Origin: Phycisphaera sp.
GTDB taxonomy: Bacteria; Planctomycetota; Phycisphaerae; Phycisphaerales; UBA1924
NCBI GenBank assembly: GCA_020639255.1
Contig: JACKGZ010000005.1
Location: forward strand, 124,001-188,000
DNA length: 64,000 nucleotides
Reading direction: 5' to 3'
Shown here: in pieces, positions 44,507 to 53,195 of the stretch
Numbering within the stretch: position 1 is the first letter of the stretch
Layout of the letters: every line of letters begins with the position of its first letter
Made by a program: the position numbers and the translations under genes
The notes under the pieces: generated by a model
Told to the model about the DNA's origin: nothing
Database searches by the model: none
The model's input: the letters and a program-made list of their open reading frames with translations, nothing else

Positions 44507-45331
44507 TCAGGCCTCGGACTTGTCGCGGGTGATCTGGGCGTAGGCGTTGTGGGAGTGGATGGACTCGAAGTTCTCCGAGTCGATCTCGTACCACGTGATC
44601 CGGTCGTCGGCGTCGAGCGCGAGAGCCAGATCGCGGATGATGTCCTCGACGAACTTGGGGTTGTCGTAGGCGGCCTCGGTGACATACTTCTCGTCGGGAC
44701 GCTTGAGGACCGCATAGACAGGGGAACTGGCGGCGCTTTCGAGGATCTCGACGAGATCCTCGATCCAGAGGGTGCCCTCGAACTTCACACGGGCGGCGAT
44801 GCGGCAGCGCTGGTTGTGGGCGCCGTACTCGGAGATCTCCTTCGAGCAGGGGCAGAGGCTGGTCGCGGGTGCGGCGACACCGATGATGAAGCTGGAGATC
44901 GCGCCGGGGACGCCGCTCTCGCACTCGAAGGTGACCTCGTAGTCCATGAGGCCCTTCATGCCAGTGACGGGTGCGGGCTTGCTGATGAAGTAGGTGAACG
45001 AGGCCTCGAAGTGCGCGGTCTCGGCGTTCAGGCGATCGCGGATGGCGGCTGTGACTTCGGGGATGCGGTCCGGAGTCAGCGGCTCCTGGTGGTGCTCGTT
45101 GAGCACCTCGAGGAATCGGCTCATGTGGGTGCCCTTCTGGTGGTGCGGGAGGGCGACGTACATGTTGATCTTGGCGACGGTCTGCTGGGTTTTGCCGTCG
45201 CGGGTCTTGAGGAGCATGGGGTAGGTGACGTTCTTGACGCCGACCTTGTCGATGGCGACCTGTCTCTGGTCCTGGAGACCCTGTACATCGACGATCTTGT
45301 CGGCTTTGGGAGCGCTTGGCATCGTGGTCAT
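44507..45331 (-). CDS. folE2: GTP cyclohydrolase I type IB
   Basis: A 274-residue enzyme converting GTP to dihydroneopterin triphosphate, the first step of folate and queuosine biosynthesis. The family motif SLCPCSKEISEYGAHNQR is intact, with the catalytic cysteine in CPCS. YVALPHHQKGTHMSRFLE and HSHNAYAQI also match. ATG 45331 is used because AAAGGA lies about 7 nt upstream; a longer in-frame start at 45376 adds arginines only. FolE2 works with varied metals and often replaces zinc-dependent FolE. It lies 59 bp before mrdA. Confidence 0.96.
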   Translation of the reverse strand: MTTMPSAPKADKIVDVQGLQDQRQVAIDKVGVKNVTYPMLLKTRDGKTQQTVAKINMYVALPHHQKGTHMSRFLEVLNEHHQEPLTPDRIPEVTAAIRDRLNAETAHFEASFTYFISKPAPVTGMKGLMDYEVTFECESGVPGAISSFIIGVAAPATSLCPCSKEISEYGAHNQRCRIAARVKFEGTLWIEDLVEILESAASSPVYAVLKRPDEKYVTEAAYDNPKFVEDIIRDLALALDADDRITWYEIDSENFESIHSHNAYAQITRDKSEA

Positions 45332-45437
45332 TCTCGTCCTTTTCGGGCGCGGCGCGTGGCTTTGGCGCCGGCGCATCTGGTGAACCGCCGCGGGTGTCCG
45401 GGTGTTCCCGGGTTCGACGGGGCTCAGTCGTTGGATG

Positions 45438-46328
45438 CTAGGCAGCGGGGTTCTGGGGCCCGGACGGGGGCCCAGACTGGGAACCTGCTTCAGGCCCTCG
45501 GGTCTGCTGGACGACGTTGTCGGTCCAGGCGAGGCCGATAGGGATGCCCATCAGCGCACCGGCGGCCCAATCGAGGGGCAGGAGCCATCCCAGTCGGAAG
45601 AGCGAGCGATTGAAAACGTCCGCGACGACGTCGCCCGCGATGGCGTGCGTGGCGAGGGGGCCCAAGATCGCCAGGGCCGCGGGGATGGCGGCGACCGTCC
45701 AGCCTGGCAAACGGAGAAAGACGAGGCGAGCGGTCGCGGCCCCGACGAGGCCCGCGACGAACGCGGCTCCGATCGTCTGGCCCTTGAGCGGCTCGACCGC
45801 GAGGAGCCACGCCGCGACGGCGCTCATGGCCAGGCCCACGACGAGCGAGATGGCGATGGCGCTCGCGCCGCCCTCGGACTCGGGGTCGGGCTCGCTGATC
45901 GAGTACCGCCGGACGATGTAGAGCACACCCGCGAGCAGGAGCATGACGAACAGGCCCTCGATGACGAGGCCCGGCATGGGTGAGACGCGGGAGACGATAA
46001 CGATCTCATCGAGCCGACCCGAGAGCCATGCGGCCCAAGAGAGGGTCAGTCCCGCGCAGGCAAGGCCCACGTTCAGGCCCGCTGCTTTGCTCCCGATGCC
46101 CCCGGCGATGGCGGCGACCCCAAATGCGGCGATGCCCGCGATGAGGCCCGCGATCGGGCTCTGCCCGATCAGGAGCGTGGCTTGCGTGCCACCGTCGACG
46201 CCGCGGAGTGCGCCGACGAAGAGCCCGGCTACCGGGCCAAGGGCCGCGAAAGCGAAAGCGAGCGCCAGCAATCCACGAAAGAAACGGGGCATCACCGGAT
46301 CATCGGCCGATTCGGGTGGGCGGGCCAT
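45438..46328 (-). CDS. polytopic membrane protein of unknown function
   Basis: A 296-residue protein with about seven predicted spans rich in Ala, Gly and Leu (for example LLALAFAFAALGPVAGLFVG and IAGLIAGIAAFGVAAIAGG). The C-terminus is Pro/Gly/Ser-rich. No family or functional residue is recognised. It lies between the M48 protease and folE2 in the same direction, with 47 bp and about 106 bp gaps. It may be unrelated to both. Confidence 0.65.
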   Translation of the reverse strand: MARPPESADDPVMPRFFRGLLALAFAFAALGPVAGLFVGALRGVDGGTQATLLIGQSPIAGLIAGIAAFGVAAIAGGIGSKAAGLNVGLACAGLTLSWAAWLSGRLDEIVIVSRVSPMPGLVIEGLFVMLLLAGVLYIVRRYSISEPDPESEGGASAIAISLVVGLAMSAVAAWLLAVEPLKGQTIGAAFVAGLVGAATARLVFLRLPGWTVAAIPAALAILGPLATHAIAGDVVADVFNRSLFRLGWLLPLDWAAGALMGIPIGLAWTDNVVQQTRGPEAGSQSGPPSGPQNPAA

Positions 46329-46375
46329 AGGAAGAGGGGATGGAGTTCACACAGAAAGTGCCCGGAGAAGCCCGA

Positions 46376-47626
46376 TCAGCGCGCCAAGGCCATGAGCCGG
46401 GCGATGCGGTCGGCGACCGGGGGGTGCGAGCTGAACATGGAGCTCATGCTCTGGTGGGAGCGTCGCATCTTGCGGAGCGGGTTCACGATGTACATGTGGG
46501 CTGTCCCGCGGTTGGCGAGGTCGACGAGCGGTTCTTCGTCGCCGGCGAGCTTTGACAGGGCGCTTGCGAGGCCTTCGGGATTGCGTGTGAGTTCCACGGC
46601 CCCGGCGTCGGCGAGGTACTCACGCTGGCGCGAGTAGGCCATCTGGATGAACTTGGCGAGGATCGGTGCCACAACCGAGAGGATGATTGCGACGAGAATG
46701 AGGATGATGACGCCCGCACCGCCGCCGTTCTTGTTGTTTGAGCGGCTCGACCTCGTGCCACCATGGAACGCGATGCGGAGGAAGATGTCGCAGGTCATGA
46801 CGATGAGTCCGACCATCGTGGCCATGAGCAGGCTGAAGCGGATGTCGAAGTGGCGGATGTGCGCGATCTCGTGGGCGATGACGCCCTGGAGTTCGTCTCG
46901 GGTGAGTTTGGCGCGGAGGCCGGTGGTGATGGCGACGATGCCGTGCTGCGGGTCGCGGCCCGTGGCGAATGCGTTGAGCGCGGACTCGGGGATGAGGTAG
47001 ACCTTGGGCATGGGGATGCCCGCGGCGATGCGCATCTCATCGACGACGTTGAAGAGCTCGGCGTCGAGCTCGGGGGTGACCTCCCTCGCGTGGACCATAC
47101 GAAGAATGGCGTTGGCGCCCTGGAAGTAGCTCCAGAGCGCGCCGCAAACGCCCACGACGAGCGCGACAGCCGCGCCGAGCAGCAGCGATGGCAGATAGAC
47201 CATGGCATCGCCAAAGACGGAAGGATCGGCGCCGACAACACGTGTGGGCTTTGCACGATCCGCGATGTCGGTCAGGTCGCGGTCGAAGTCGTCGGACATG
47301 ACATCGCGATTGGCGAGGTCTGCGTAGTCGCTCGTGGCGGCCGAGGCCGAGTCGACGACGCCCGCGCCGACGGGGATGACCACGCCCCCGATGATCGCGC
47401 CAAGGGCAACCCCGAGCAGGATCATGCCGACCATGAGGAGGAGGCTGTCGCGTTTGTTCTTGCGGATGAGGTCGAGGTAGGTGATGGTGCCGGGGTAGGC
47501 CTTGATCTTGTCGCGGACCTGCTCGCGGAGCGCGGACGCGTCGCGCTGCACGGGACGCCCCCGCCCGCGGTTCGGCTCGGGCGAGGGCGGCGGCGTTGGC
47601 CTCGGGTGCATGGGGCGCTTGCTCAT
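46376..47626 (-). CDS. HtpX-like M48 family metalloprotease
   Basis: A 416-residue integral membrane protease. The zinc motif HEIAH is at 252-256, and the downstream glutamate lies in REYLADAGAVELTRNPEGL. Membrane spans lie at about 62-87, 143-165, 262-285 and 310-335. The first 35 residues are a Pro/Arg-rich cytoplasmic segment. It removes misfolded membrane proteins in related bacteria. The gene directly follows lemA by 18 bp, a common LemA-M48 pairing. Confidence 0.93.
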   Translation of the reverse strand: MSKRPMHPRPTPPPSPEPNRGRGRPVQRDASALREQVRDKIKAYPGTITYLDLIRKNKRDSLLLMVGMILLGVALGAIIGGVVIPVGAGVVDSASAATSDYADLANRDVMSDDFDRDLTDIADRAKPTRVVGADPSVFGDAMVYLPSLLLGAAVALVVGVCGALWSYFQGANAILRMVHAREVTPELDAELFNVVDEMRIAAGIPMPKVYLIPESALNAFATGRDPQHGIVAITTGLRAKLTRDELQGVIAHEIAHIRHFDIRFSLLMATMVGLIVMTCDIFLRIAFHGGTRSSRSNNKNGGGAGVIILILVAIILSVVAPILAKFIQMAYSRQREYLADAGAVELTRNPEGLASALSKLAGDEEPLVDLANRGTAHMYIVNPLRKMRRSHQSMSSMFSSHPPVADRIARLMALAR

Positions 47627-47644
47627 ACGGCTCGAGCGATCGGG

Positions 47645-48226
47645 TTAGCTGAAGCTGACCTTGGGCGCCTCGCGGGCGGCGGGCTCTGTGACCTCGAAGT
47701 AGTCTCGCTTGGCGAAGTTGAAGACGCCTGCGACGACGTTGACCGGGAAGCTCATGCGGGCTTGCTCGTAGCGACCAACGGTGTCGTTGTAGTGCTGGCG
47801 TGCGAAGCCGATCTTGTTCTCGGTGCTGGAGAGCTCTTCCTGCAGCGAGAGGAAGTTGGTGTTGGCCTTGAGGTCCGGGTACGCCTCTGCGACGGCGATG
47901 AGCCGGCCCAGCGCCTGGGTCAGCATGCCCTCGGCCATGCCCATCTCCTTGGCGCCGGCGTTGGATGCGTCGTGGACGGAGACGGCCTTGGCACGTGCGG
48001 AGATGACGGCGTCGAGGGTTTCCTTCTCATGCGAGGCGTAGCCCTTGACGGTCTCGACGAGGTTGGGGATCAGGTCGTAGCGGCGCTTGAGCTGGACATC
48101 GATCTGCGACCAGCCGTTGTCGGCGTCGACACGGAGACGGACGAGCTTGTTGTACGCGGCGATGAGCCAGAGCGCGACGACGACGACGACGGCCGCGAAG
48201 ACCCCGAAGAAGAGAAGCCACCCCAT
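47645..48226 (-). CDS. lemA: LemA family protein
   Basis: A 193-residue protein with one N-terminal span (about 3-22). The core is VDADNGWSQIDVQLKRRYDL and then YNDTVGRYEQARMSFPVNVVA, both diagnostic for LemA. The fold is a long helical bundle exposed outside the cytoplasmic membrane. Its role is poorly known, but it often sits with M48 proteases as here. GGGGAGGA lies 7 nt before the ATG, giving a strong ribosome site. Confidence 0.95.
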   Translation of the reverse strand: MGWLLFFGVFAAVVVVVALWLIAAYNKLVRLRVDADNGWSQIDVQLKRRYDLIPNLVETVKGYASHEKETLDAVISARAKAVSVHDASNAGAKEMGMAEGMLTQALGRLIAVAEAYPDLKANTNFLSLQEELSSTENKIGFARQHYNDTVGRYEQARMSFPVNVVAGVFNFAKRDYFEVTEPAAREAPKVSFS

Positions 48227-48422
48227 CGATATTCCTCCCCGCCCCGGCTTGGGGCCGCTTGCGAACGCGCCGGCGACGCCGACGGATCATGGTATCCGTC
48301 TGGCGGAGAAGGCTCCGATGACGCTGGATTTCCCCGCTTGAAGGGTTGTTGGGAGTTCATCGCCACCGGTTCCGCAAGCCTTGGGGTGGTAGCATGCACC
48401 ACCGGAACGAGGAGGCACGGAG

Positions 48423-49670
48423 ATGGCCAGCCAGGACATGAGTAATTCGAGCGGAATGCCCGAGCGTGATTATGCGCGGCCCTTCCGGCTGACGGCTGGG
48501 GATCTGATGTCGGATCTGCTGTGGCCCAAGCTGTTCCGCGTGCCGAGGCTGGCGATCCAGCCGGGCCGGGTGATGCTGGCGGTGCTCTTGATCCTGCTGG
48601 TCGGCCTGCTCGATCAGACACTCGCGGGCGTGACACCGGCTGAGGACGAGGCGGTTGTCATCATGCTGGGCGAGCGTTTCGGCGCTGGACTCGCAAACGC
48701 GGGCGAGCAGGCGATGACGCTGCAGATCGGCGACGCGATCATCACGGCCTGGAAAGGCGCTTGGTATGGCATCACGCAGACCTTCCGCGACGCGCCGTGG
48801 CGGGCTTCGTTTGTGCTGCCTGTTGCGTTTCTGCTGTACATCACGCTGTCGGTGGGTATCTCGCGGATGGCGGTGGACGACTTCGCGCGGGGCCGCAAGC
48901 CCGGCTGGACGGAGGGGCTCGCCTGGTCGCTGCGCGGGTTCTGGGCATCGCTCGTGGCACACCTGATCCCGATCGCGGTGATCGTGCTGCTCGGAATGGT
49001 GCTGGTGGTGGGCGGCTTTGCGCTGTTGAGTGTGCCCTTCCTGAACATCATCGGCGCGGTGTTCTCGGTGATCGGTGTTGTGATCGCGCTCATCGCGGTC
49101 CTGATGATCCTCGGGTTCTTCCTGGGTGGACCCATGCTGTCACCGGCGATCGCGGCGGAGGGATTCGACGGCATCGAGTCGATGCAGCGGATCTACAGCT
49201 ACGTCTTTACGCGTCCGGCGCGGCTGGCAATGTACGCGACCATCCTGTTCGTGCAGTTTGCGATCGTGAGCTCGATCGCTGTCGCCCTCGCGTACGCGAC
49301 GAGTGCGCTGACGAGCTGGGGGGCGGGACTCATCTTCGACTGGACGGGCAACGCCGACGGCATGGCGGTTGCGTCCGGCACCGTGACCGAGGGCATGGGC
49401 TGGTCGGGCAAGGCGGCCGGCTCGATTGTCGAGACGGTGCTGAAGCTACCCGGTTTGATCGCGGCGGGCTTCATGCTGAGCTACTGGATCTGCGGGTGGA
49501 GCGTGCAGTATTTGTTGCTTCGGAACGCCGCCGACGGGCAGGACGTGACGGATATCTATGTGCCGGGCGAGATGGAGGCGCGCGTCGAGCGGGCGCTGGC
49601 GGCTCGGGCGGCGGGCATCGAGGTCGATCAGGCCTCGGGCGTTGAGTCTGACGAATCCGACGACGACTGA
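48423..49670 (+). CDS. polytopic membrane protein of unknown function
   Basis: A 415-residue protein with about six spans (for example MLAVLLILLVGLLD, FVLPVAFLLYITLSVGISRM, IGAVFSVIGVVIALIAVLMILGF split into long helices). A soluble N-terminus of about 45 residues and an acidic C-terminus (SDESDDD) flank it. It contains no obvious transport or catalytic motif. GAGGAGGCACGGAG precedes the start. It is divergent from lemA, and its end overlaps the truB end by 43 bp, tail to tail. Confidence 0.68.
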   Translation: MASQDMSNSSGMPERDYARPFRLTAGDLMSDLLWPKLFRVPRLAIQPGRVMLAVLLILLVGLLDQTLAGVTPAEDEAVVIMLGERFGAGLANAGEQAMTLQIGDAIITAWKGAWYGITQTFRDAPWRASFVLPVAFLLYITLSVGISRMAVDDFARGRKPGWTEGLAWSLRGFWASLVAHLIPIAVIVLLGMVLVVGGFALLSVPFLNIIGAVFSVIGVVIALIAVLMILGFFLGGPMLSPAIAAEGFDGIESMQRIYSYVFTRPARLAMYATILFVQFAIVSSIAVALAYATSALTSWGAGLIFDWTGNADGMAVASGTVTEGMGWSGKAAGSIVETVLKLPGLIAAGFMLSYWICGWSVQYLLLRNAADGQDVTDIYVPGEMEARVERALAARAAGIEVDQASGVESDESDDD

Positions 49671-50407
49671 TTGATGATGTCATCGGGAATGTCGAGCAGA
49701 TCCTGCTGAGTGAGTTCACCCGGCAGGTCGTCGAGCGCGCTCGCGCGGTCGATTGTGTAGCGGCCGACCCGTGTGCGAACGAGTGCGTCGAGCATGCCTC
49801 CTGTGTGAAGCGATTCGCCGAGATCTCGCGCGAGCGAGCGGATGTAGGTGCCCTTGGCGCAGGCGATGTCGAGTGTGAGAACGGGCCAGTCGTAGCCCAC
49901 GATGTCGATCGAGTCGATGGTGATGGGACGCGGCTCCAAGACAGGGAGATCGGCCTCGGTCTCGGACTTGCGGGCGAGGTCATACGCTCGGCGGCCGCCG
50001 ACTTTCATGGCGCTGTAGGCAGGCGGGCGCTGCATGATCGTGCCGACGAACCGCGGAAGCACGGCTTCGATCTCATGGCGCGGAACGGGCTCACAATTGA
50101 TGGGCGTGACGGGGCCCTCGCGGTCATCGGTGCGTGAGACGGCCGAGAGATCGACGCGCGCGGTGTAGCGCTTGCGGCCCGCCATGAATCGGTCCTGGAA
50201 GCGAGTGGCTTTCCCAACGAGGACGACGAGCACGCCCGTGGCGAGCGGGTCGAGCGTGCCGGCGTGACCCACCTTGATGCGTTTGGGTGCGCCGGCCTTG
50301 CGAAGGCGTGCACGGATATTGGCGCAGACCTGCATGGAGGTCTTGCCGATGGGCTTGTCGATGATGAGCAAGCCCGTGGGCGAGGGCGCGTCGGGATTCG
50401 TGGTCAT
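49628..50407 (-). CDS. truB: tRNA pseudouridine-55 synthase
   Basis: A 259-residue enzyme that makes pseudouridine 55 in the T-loop of tRNA. The motif KVGHAGTLDPLATGVLVVLVGKATR carries the catalytic aspartate D53. RPPAYSAMKVGGRRAYDLAR and AKGTYIRSLARDLGE also fit. The C-terminal PUA-like part is short. The start overlaps the GT39 stop by 4 bp, so it is translated after it. No rbfA or infB neighbours, which are common partners, are present. Confidence 0.95.
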   Translation of the reverse strand: MTTNPDAPSPTGLLIIDKPIGKTSMQVCANIRARLRKAGAPKRIKVGHAGTLDPLATGVLVVLVGKATRFQDRFMAGRKRYTARVDLSAVSRTDDREGPVTPINCEPVPRHEIEAVLPRFVGTIMQRPPAYSAMKVGGRRAYDLARKSETEADLPVLEPRPITIDSIDIVGYDWPVLTLDIACAKGTYIRSLARDLGESLHTGGMLDALVRTRVGRYTIDRASALDDLPGELTQQDLLDIPDDIINQSSSDSSDSTPEA

Positions 50408-52116
50408 GGCTTGAGCTCGACGATGTCGACGGTGATGTTCTTGCCACGGGCGAACTGGAAGCCGGTGACGGAATCGATGACGCGGAATTCGGCCGCGTTG
50501 TCCGTGAGCATGCCTTGCCTCAACAGCAGAACACCCGACGGATGCTCGCGGAGCCAGGTCATGGCTTCGTCCTGACCGAGCTTGTTGATTTTGCCCCGTG
50601 TGAGGAAGACGAGGCTGTCCTCGGTGTAGCCGGTGGCGGCGAGCGGGCGATCGTCGAGTCCGAGCACGTCGAGTCGCTCAATGATCGCGGGCGAGAACGA
50701 GGTCAGGCGAGGCAGCACGATCGCGTGCGTGAGGAAAGCCATCGGCGGGACGGCGACGAGCGCGGTGAGCACGCCCTTGAGCGCGAAGCCTTTCCAGAGT
50801 GCGCGCGAGGCGAGAACCGTGATCACGATGACGGTGATTGCAAACGGTGCGACCAACCAGACGGACGGAAGGAGGTCACCAGTGAGAACCGAGCCGACGA
50901 GAATCGCGGATGGAACGAGCACCCCCACCGCTGCGAAGCCGATGACGCTGAGACGCGCGGGCCAGCGTTTGATGAGCGCCGAGCCCGAGAACGCGGCCCG
51001 GGCGCAGAGGAGCGCGAGCGCGGGGTACACGGGCAGCGTGTAGTGCGGGAGCTTGGTGGAGTAGATCTCGAAGAAGATCCACGTCGGCAGGAGCCAGCAC
51101 AGCAAAAAGAGCTCGGCTGGACGGCGGATCGTGCGCTCCTTCCAGCGGGCGTCCTTCGGCCCGAGCGAGAGCGAGCGTCGCCACCCCCACCACACGCCGA
51201 AGATGGCAAGAGCGCCGGCGGGCCAGAACATGGCGGCTGCGGTGAGGAAGTAGTACCCGGGCGGGCCGGAGTGCCCTTCCTTGGCGCTCGTACCCCGGTT
51301 GATGACCTCGTCGTGGAGGATCCGGGTGTAGTTGTCGAAGCCGACATGATCGGCGACCGCGAGCACCCAGGGCGTGACGACGGCGACGATGACAATGAAG
51401 CCGAGCATTGGCTTGGCGGCGCGCCACGCCCACCACTTGCCCTGCACGATGCAGAACCCGATGAGTGTGAGCAGGACGACCATGGGCGTGAGACCCTTGG
51501 TGAGCACACCGAGACCCACGACGATCCAGAACATGAGCCAACGCCACCAGCCGGTTGGCTTGTTGCGATGCGCTTGGCGGATGATGTTCCAGAGCAGCGC
51601 CATGGCCCAGGCTGTCACGCCGAGCAGGAGCTGGTCGGATCGGGCCTGGTGCGCATCGAACACGACGGCGATGCACGTGGCGAGCAACGCGCCCGCCAGC
51701 AGCGCAGCCCGCTCGTCGAACATGCGCCTCCCCATCCACCACGTCGCGAGCACCGCGCCAATCGCGCCGAGAACCGACGGCACGCGGTACATCCAGATAC
51801 TGTCGCGGAGCGCGTCGCCGCGAGAGAAGATGAACGCGGATGCCGACTGAGCCCAGTAGATCAGGGGCGGTTTGTTGAGCCGGGGCTTGTCCTGCACGAG
51901 CGGGACCGCGAACCCACCAGCGTGGAGCGCACTATCCTGCAATGATTCGGGCAGGATCGCCGATTCCAGCATCTGTCGGCTGGCCTGCGCGAACCGGGCC
52001 TCGTCGCGATCGATGGGCGGTGTTGAGAAGAGCCCGGGCAGATAGCACAGCAGGCAGAGCGCCACGAGCGCCAGGGCCTGAATCCACGGAGCCGGGAGCG
52101 AAGGACGCGATGTCAT
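50404..52116 (-). CDS. GT39-family glycosyltransferase (ArnT-like)
   Basis: A 570-residue polytopic enzyme with about ten spans. The N-terminal catalytic loop is PPIDRDEARFAQASRQML, with paired acids as in ArnT and protein-O-mannosyltransferases. These use a lipid-linked sugar to glycosylate lipid A or other acceptors on the outer face. ATG 52116 has GGAG 9 nt upstream. It starts 7 bp from the oppositely oriented PAP2 gene, so their start codons overlap. Confidence 0.87.
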   Translation of the reverse strand: MTSRPSLPAPWIQALALVALCLLCYLPGLFSTPPIDRDEARFAQASRQMLESAILPESLQDSALHAGGFAVPLVQDKPRLNKPPLIYWAQSASAFIFSRGDALRDSIWMYRVPSVLGAIGAVLATWWMGRRMFDERAALLAGALLATCIAVVFDAHQARSDQLLLGVTAWAMALLWNIIRQAHRNKPTGWWRWLMFWIVVGLGVLTKGLTPMVVLLTLIGFCIVQGKWWAWRAAKPMLGFIVIVAVVTPWVLAVADHVGFDNYTRILHDEVINRGTSAKEGHSGPPGYYFLTAAAMFWPAGALAIFGVWWGWRRSLSLGPKDARWKERTIRRPAELFLLCWLLPTWIFFEIYSTKLPHYTLPVYPALALLCARAAFSGSALIKRWPARLSVIGFAAVGVLVPSAILVGSVLTGDLLPSVWLVAPFAITVIVITVLASRALWKGFALKGVLTALVAVPPMAFLTHAIVLPRLTSFSPAIIERLDVLGLDDRPLAATGYTEDSLVFLTRGKINKLGQDEAMTWLREHPSGVLLLRQGMLTDNAAEFRVIDSVTGFQFARGKNITVDIVELKP

Positions 52117-52958
52117 CACAGCCGACTCCAACTCACGACAAATCACAAGGTTCGACGCGGGCTCCGACGGGAACATCCGCGTCGATGTCCGACCACGATC
52201 AGCGACGGCATGATGATAAGCCGGTTGCGCAAACGCCGAGTCTCGATCCGGATGGGCGCGCCCGATCGCTGCGGAGCACGCTGATCATCCGTGGGTTCTG
52301 GATCGTGGTGATTCTTATCCTGATTCAGATCGACGGGTCGCTGAACGAGCCGCTGCAGAAGTTCTACGACATGCTGGGAGGCGATATCCGGCGTGAGATC
52401 AAGGCGTACTCCCAGTTCGGTGGGTTCACGTCGGTCGTGCTGATCGGGCTCGTGATGATCCTGATGGACCGGCCGAAGGTGTCGCGGGTCTGGGATCTGG
52501 CGCTGGCGATGGGGCTCAGCTCGCTCACGACGATGGCGCTCAAGATCCTGATCGGTCGACCCCGGCCCAAGTTCGACGTGCCCGGTCACTTCCTGGGTTT
52601 CTGGGACACGATGACGACGACACGCGATGCGGAGCCGATTCATTCGTGGGAGATCTGGGCGAACGCGCCGAACCAGCTCTGGTCGATGCCGTCGGGGCAT
52701 ACATCCGCGGGGTTTGCCCTCGCGGCGTTCGTGGGGATCACATATCCGAAGCTGCGCTGGCTGGCGTTCGCGATCGCGGTGGTGGTGCCGATCTCTCGGA
52801 TGACCGAGGACGCGCACTGGACCTCGGACGTGGTCGCTGGCGCGTGCGTGGGCACCTGGGTCGCCGGTGCGGTGACCCGGCACGGTCTCGGCCGGCGACT
52901 GGCTGGGCGGCTTGGGCTCTCCGGGCGTGGCCGGGCTCACGAAGCTGCAAGCGGCTAG
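52110..52958 (+). CDS. PAP2-family membrane phosphatase
   Basis: A 282-residue protein with an N-terminal disordered stretch of about 65 residues and five spans. Catalytic motifs are KILIGRPRP, MPSGHTSAGFA and SRMTEDAHWTSD, all intact. Relatives remove phosphate from lipids such as undecaprenyl diphosphate, phosphatidate or lipid A. AAGGA lies 4 nt before ATG 52110. Its nearest neighbour, the GT39 enzyme, works on lipid-linked sugars, so the pair could act in one envelope pathway. Confidence 0.88.
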   Translation: MSSQPTPTHDKSQGSTRAPTGTSASMSDHDQRRHDDKPVAQTPSLDPDGRARSLRSTLIIRGFWIVVILILIQIDGSLNEPLQKFYDMLGGDIRREIKAYSQFGGFTSVVLIGLVMILMDRPKVSRVWDLALAMGLSSLTTMALKILIGRPRPKFDVPGHFLGFWDTMTTTRDAEPIHSWEIWANAPNQLWSMPSGHTSAGFALAAFVGITYPKLRWLAFAIAVVVPISRMTEDAHWTSDVVAGACVGTWVAGAVTRHGLGRRLAGRLGLSGRGRAHEAASG

Positions 52959-52961
52959 TAT
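52956..52961 (+). promoter_or_regulatory. TAGTAT -10-like element upstream of tRNA-Ser
   Basis: TAGTAT includes the stop of the PAP2 gene and ends 15 nt before the tRNA. A short 5' leader removed by RNase P would fit. Confidence 0.35.
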
Positions 52962-52976
52962 TGCCCCACACGATCC

Positions 52977-53063
52977 GGAGCGGTGGCCGAGCGGTTGAAG
53001 GCGCACGATTGGAATTCGTGTGGGGGTGCAAGCCCCTCGTGGGTTCGAATCCCACCCGCTCCG
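52977..53063 (+). tRNA. tRNA-Ser(GGA)
   Basis: An 87-nt tRNA. The acceptor stem GGAGCGG pairs with CCGCTCC (53056-53062), and the discriminator is G. The anticodon stem CACGA/TCGTG encloses the loop TTGGAAT with anticodon GGA, reading UCC and UCU. The long variable arm GGGGG...CCCCTC is typical of serine tRNAs. T-stem GTGGG/CCCAC flanks TTCGAAT. The CCA end is not encoded. Confidence 0.97.
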
Positions 53064-53195
53064 CTTTCTTTCTCTTGCCGGCCTCCTCGTTGCTTCGCTC
53101 ACGCATTCGGTGGCCTCTCCAACCAGATCGCCCGGCATCCCTTAGCATGCACGCTCGGCGGAGTTATCCCGCCCCTCTCAACAGCGAGGCGAGCC

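Noticed and set aside
42051..44543. 830-codon plus-strand frame across mrdA
   Set aside because: Antisense shadow of PBP2, with no motifs and the same biased Arg/Ala/Val/Asp composition as the other shadows.
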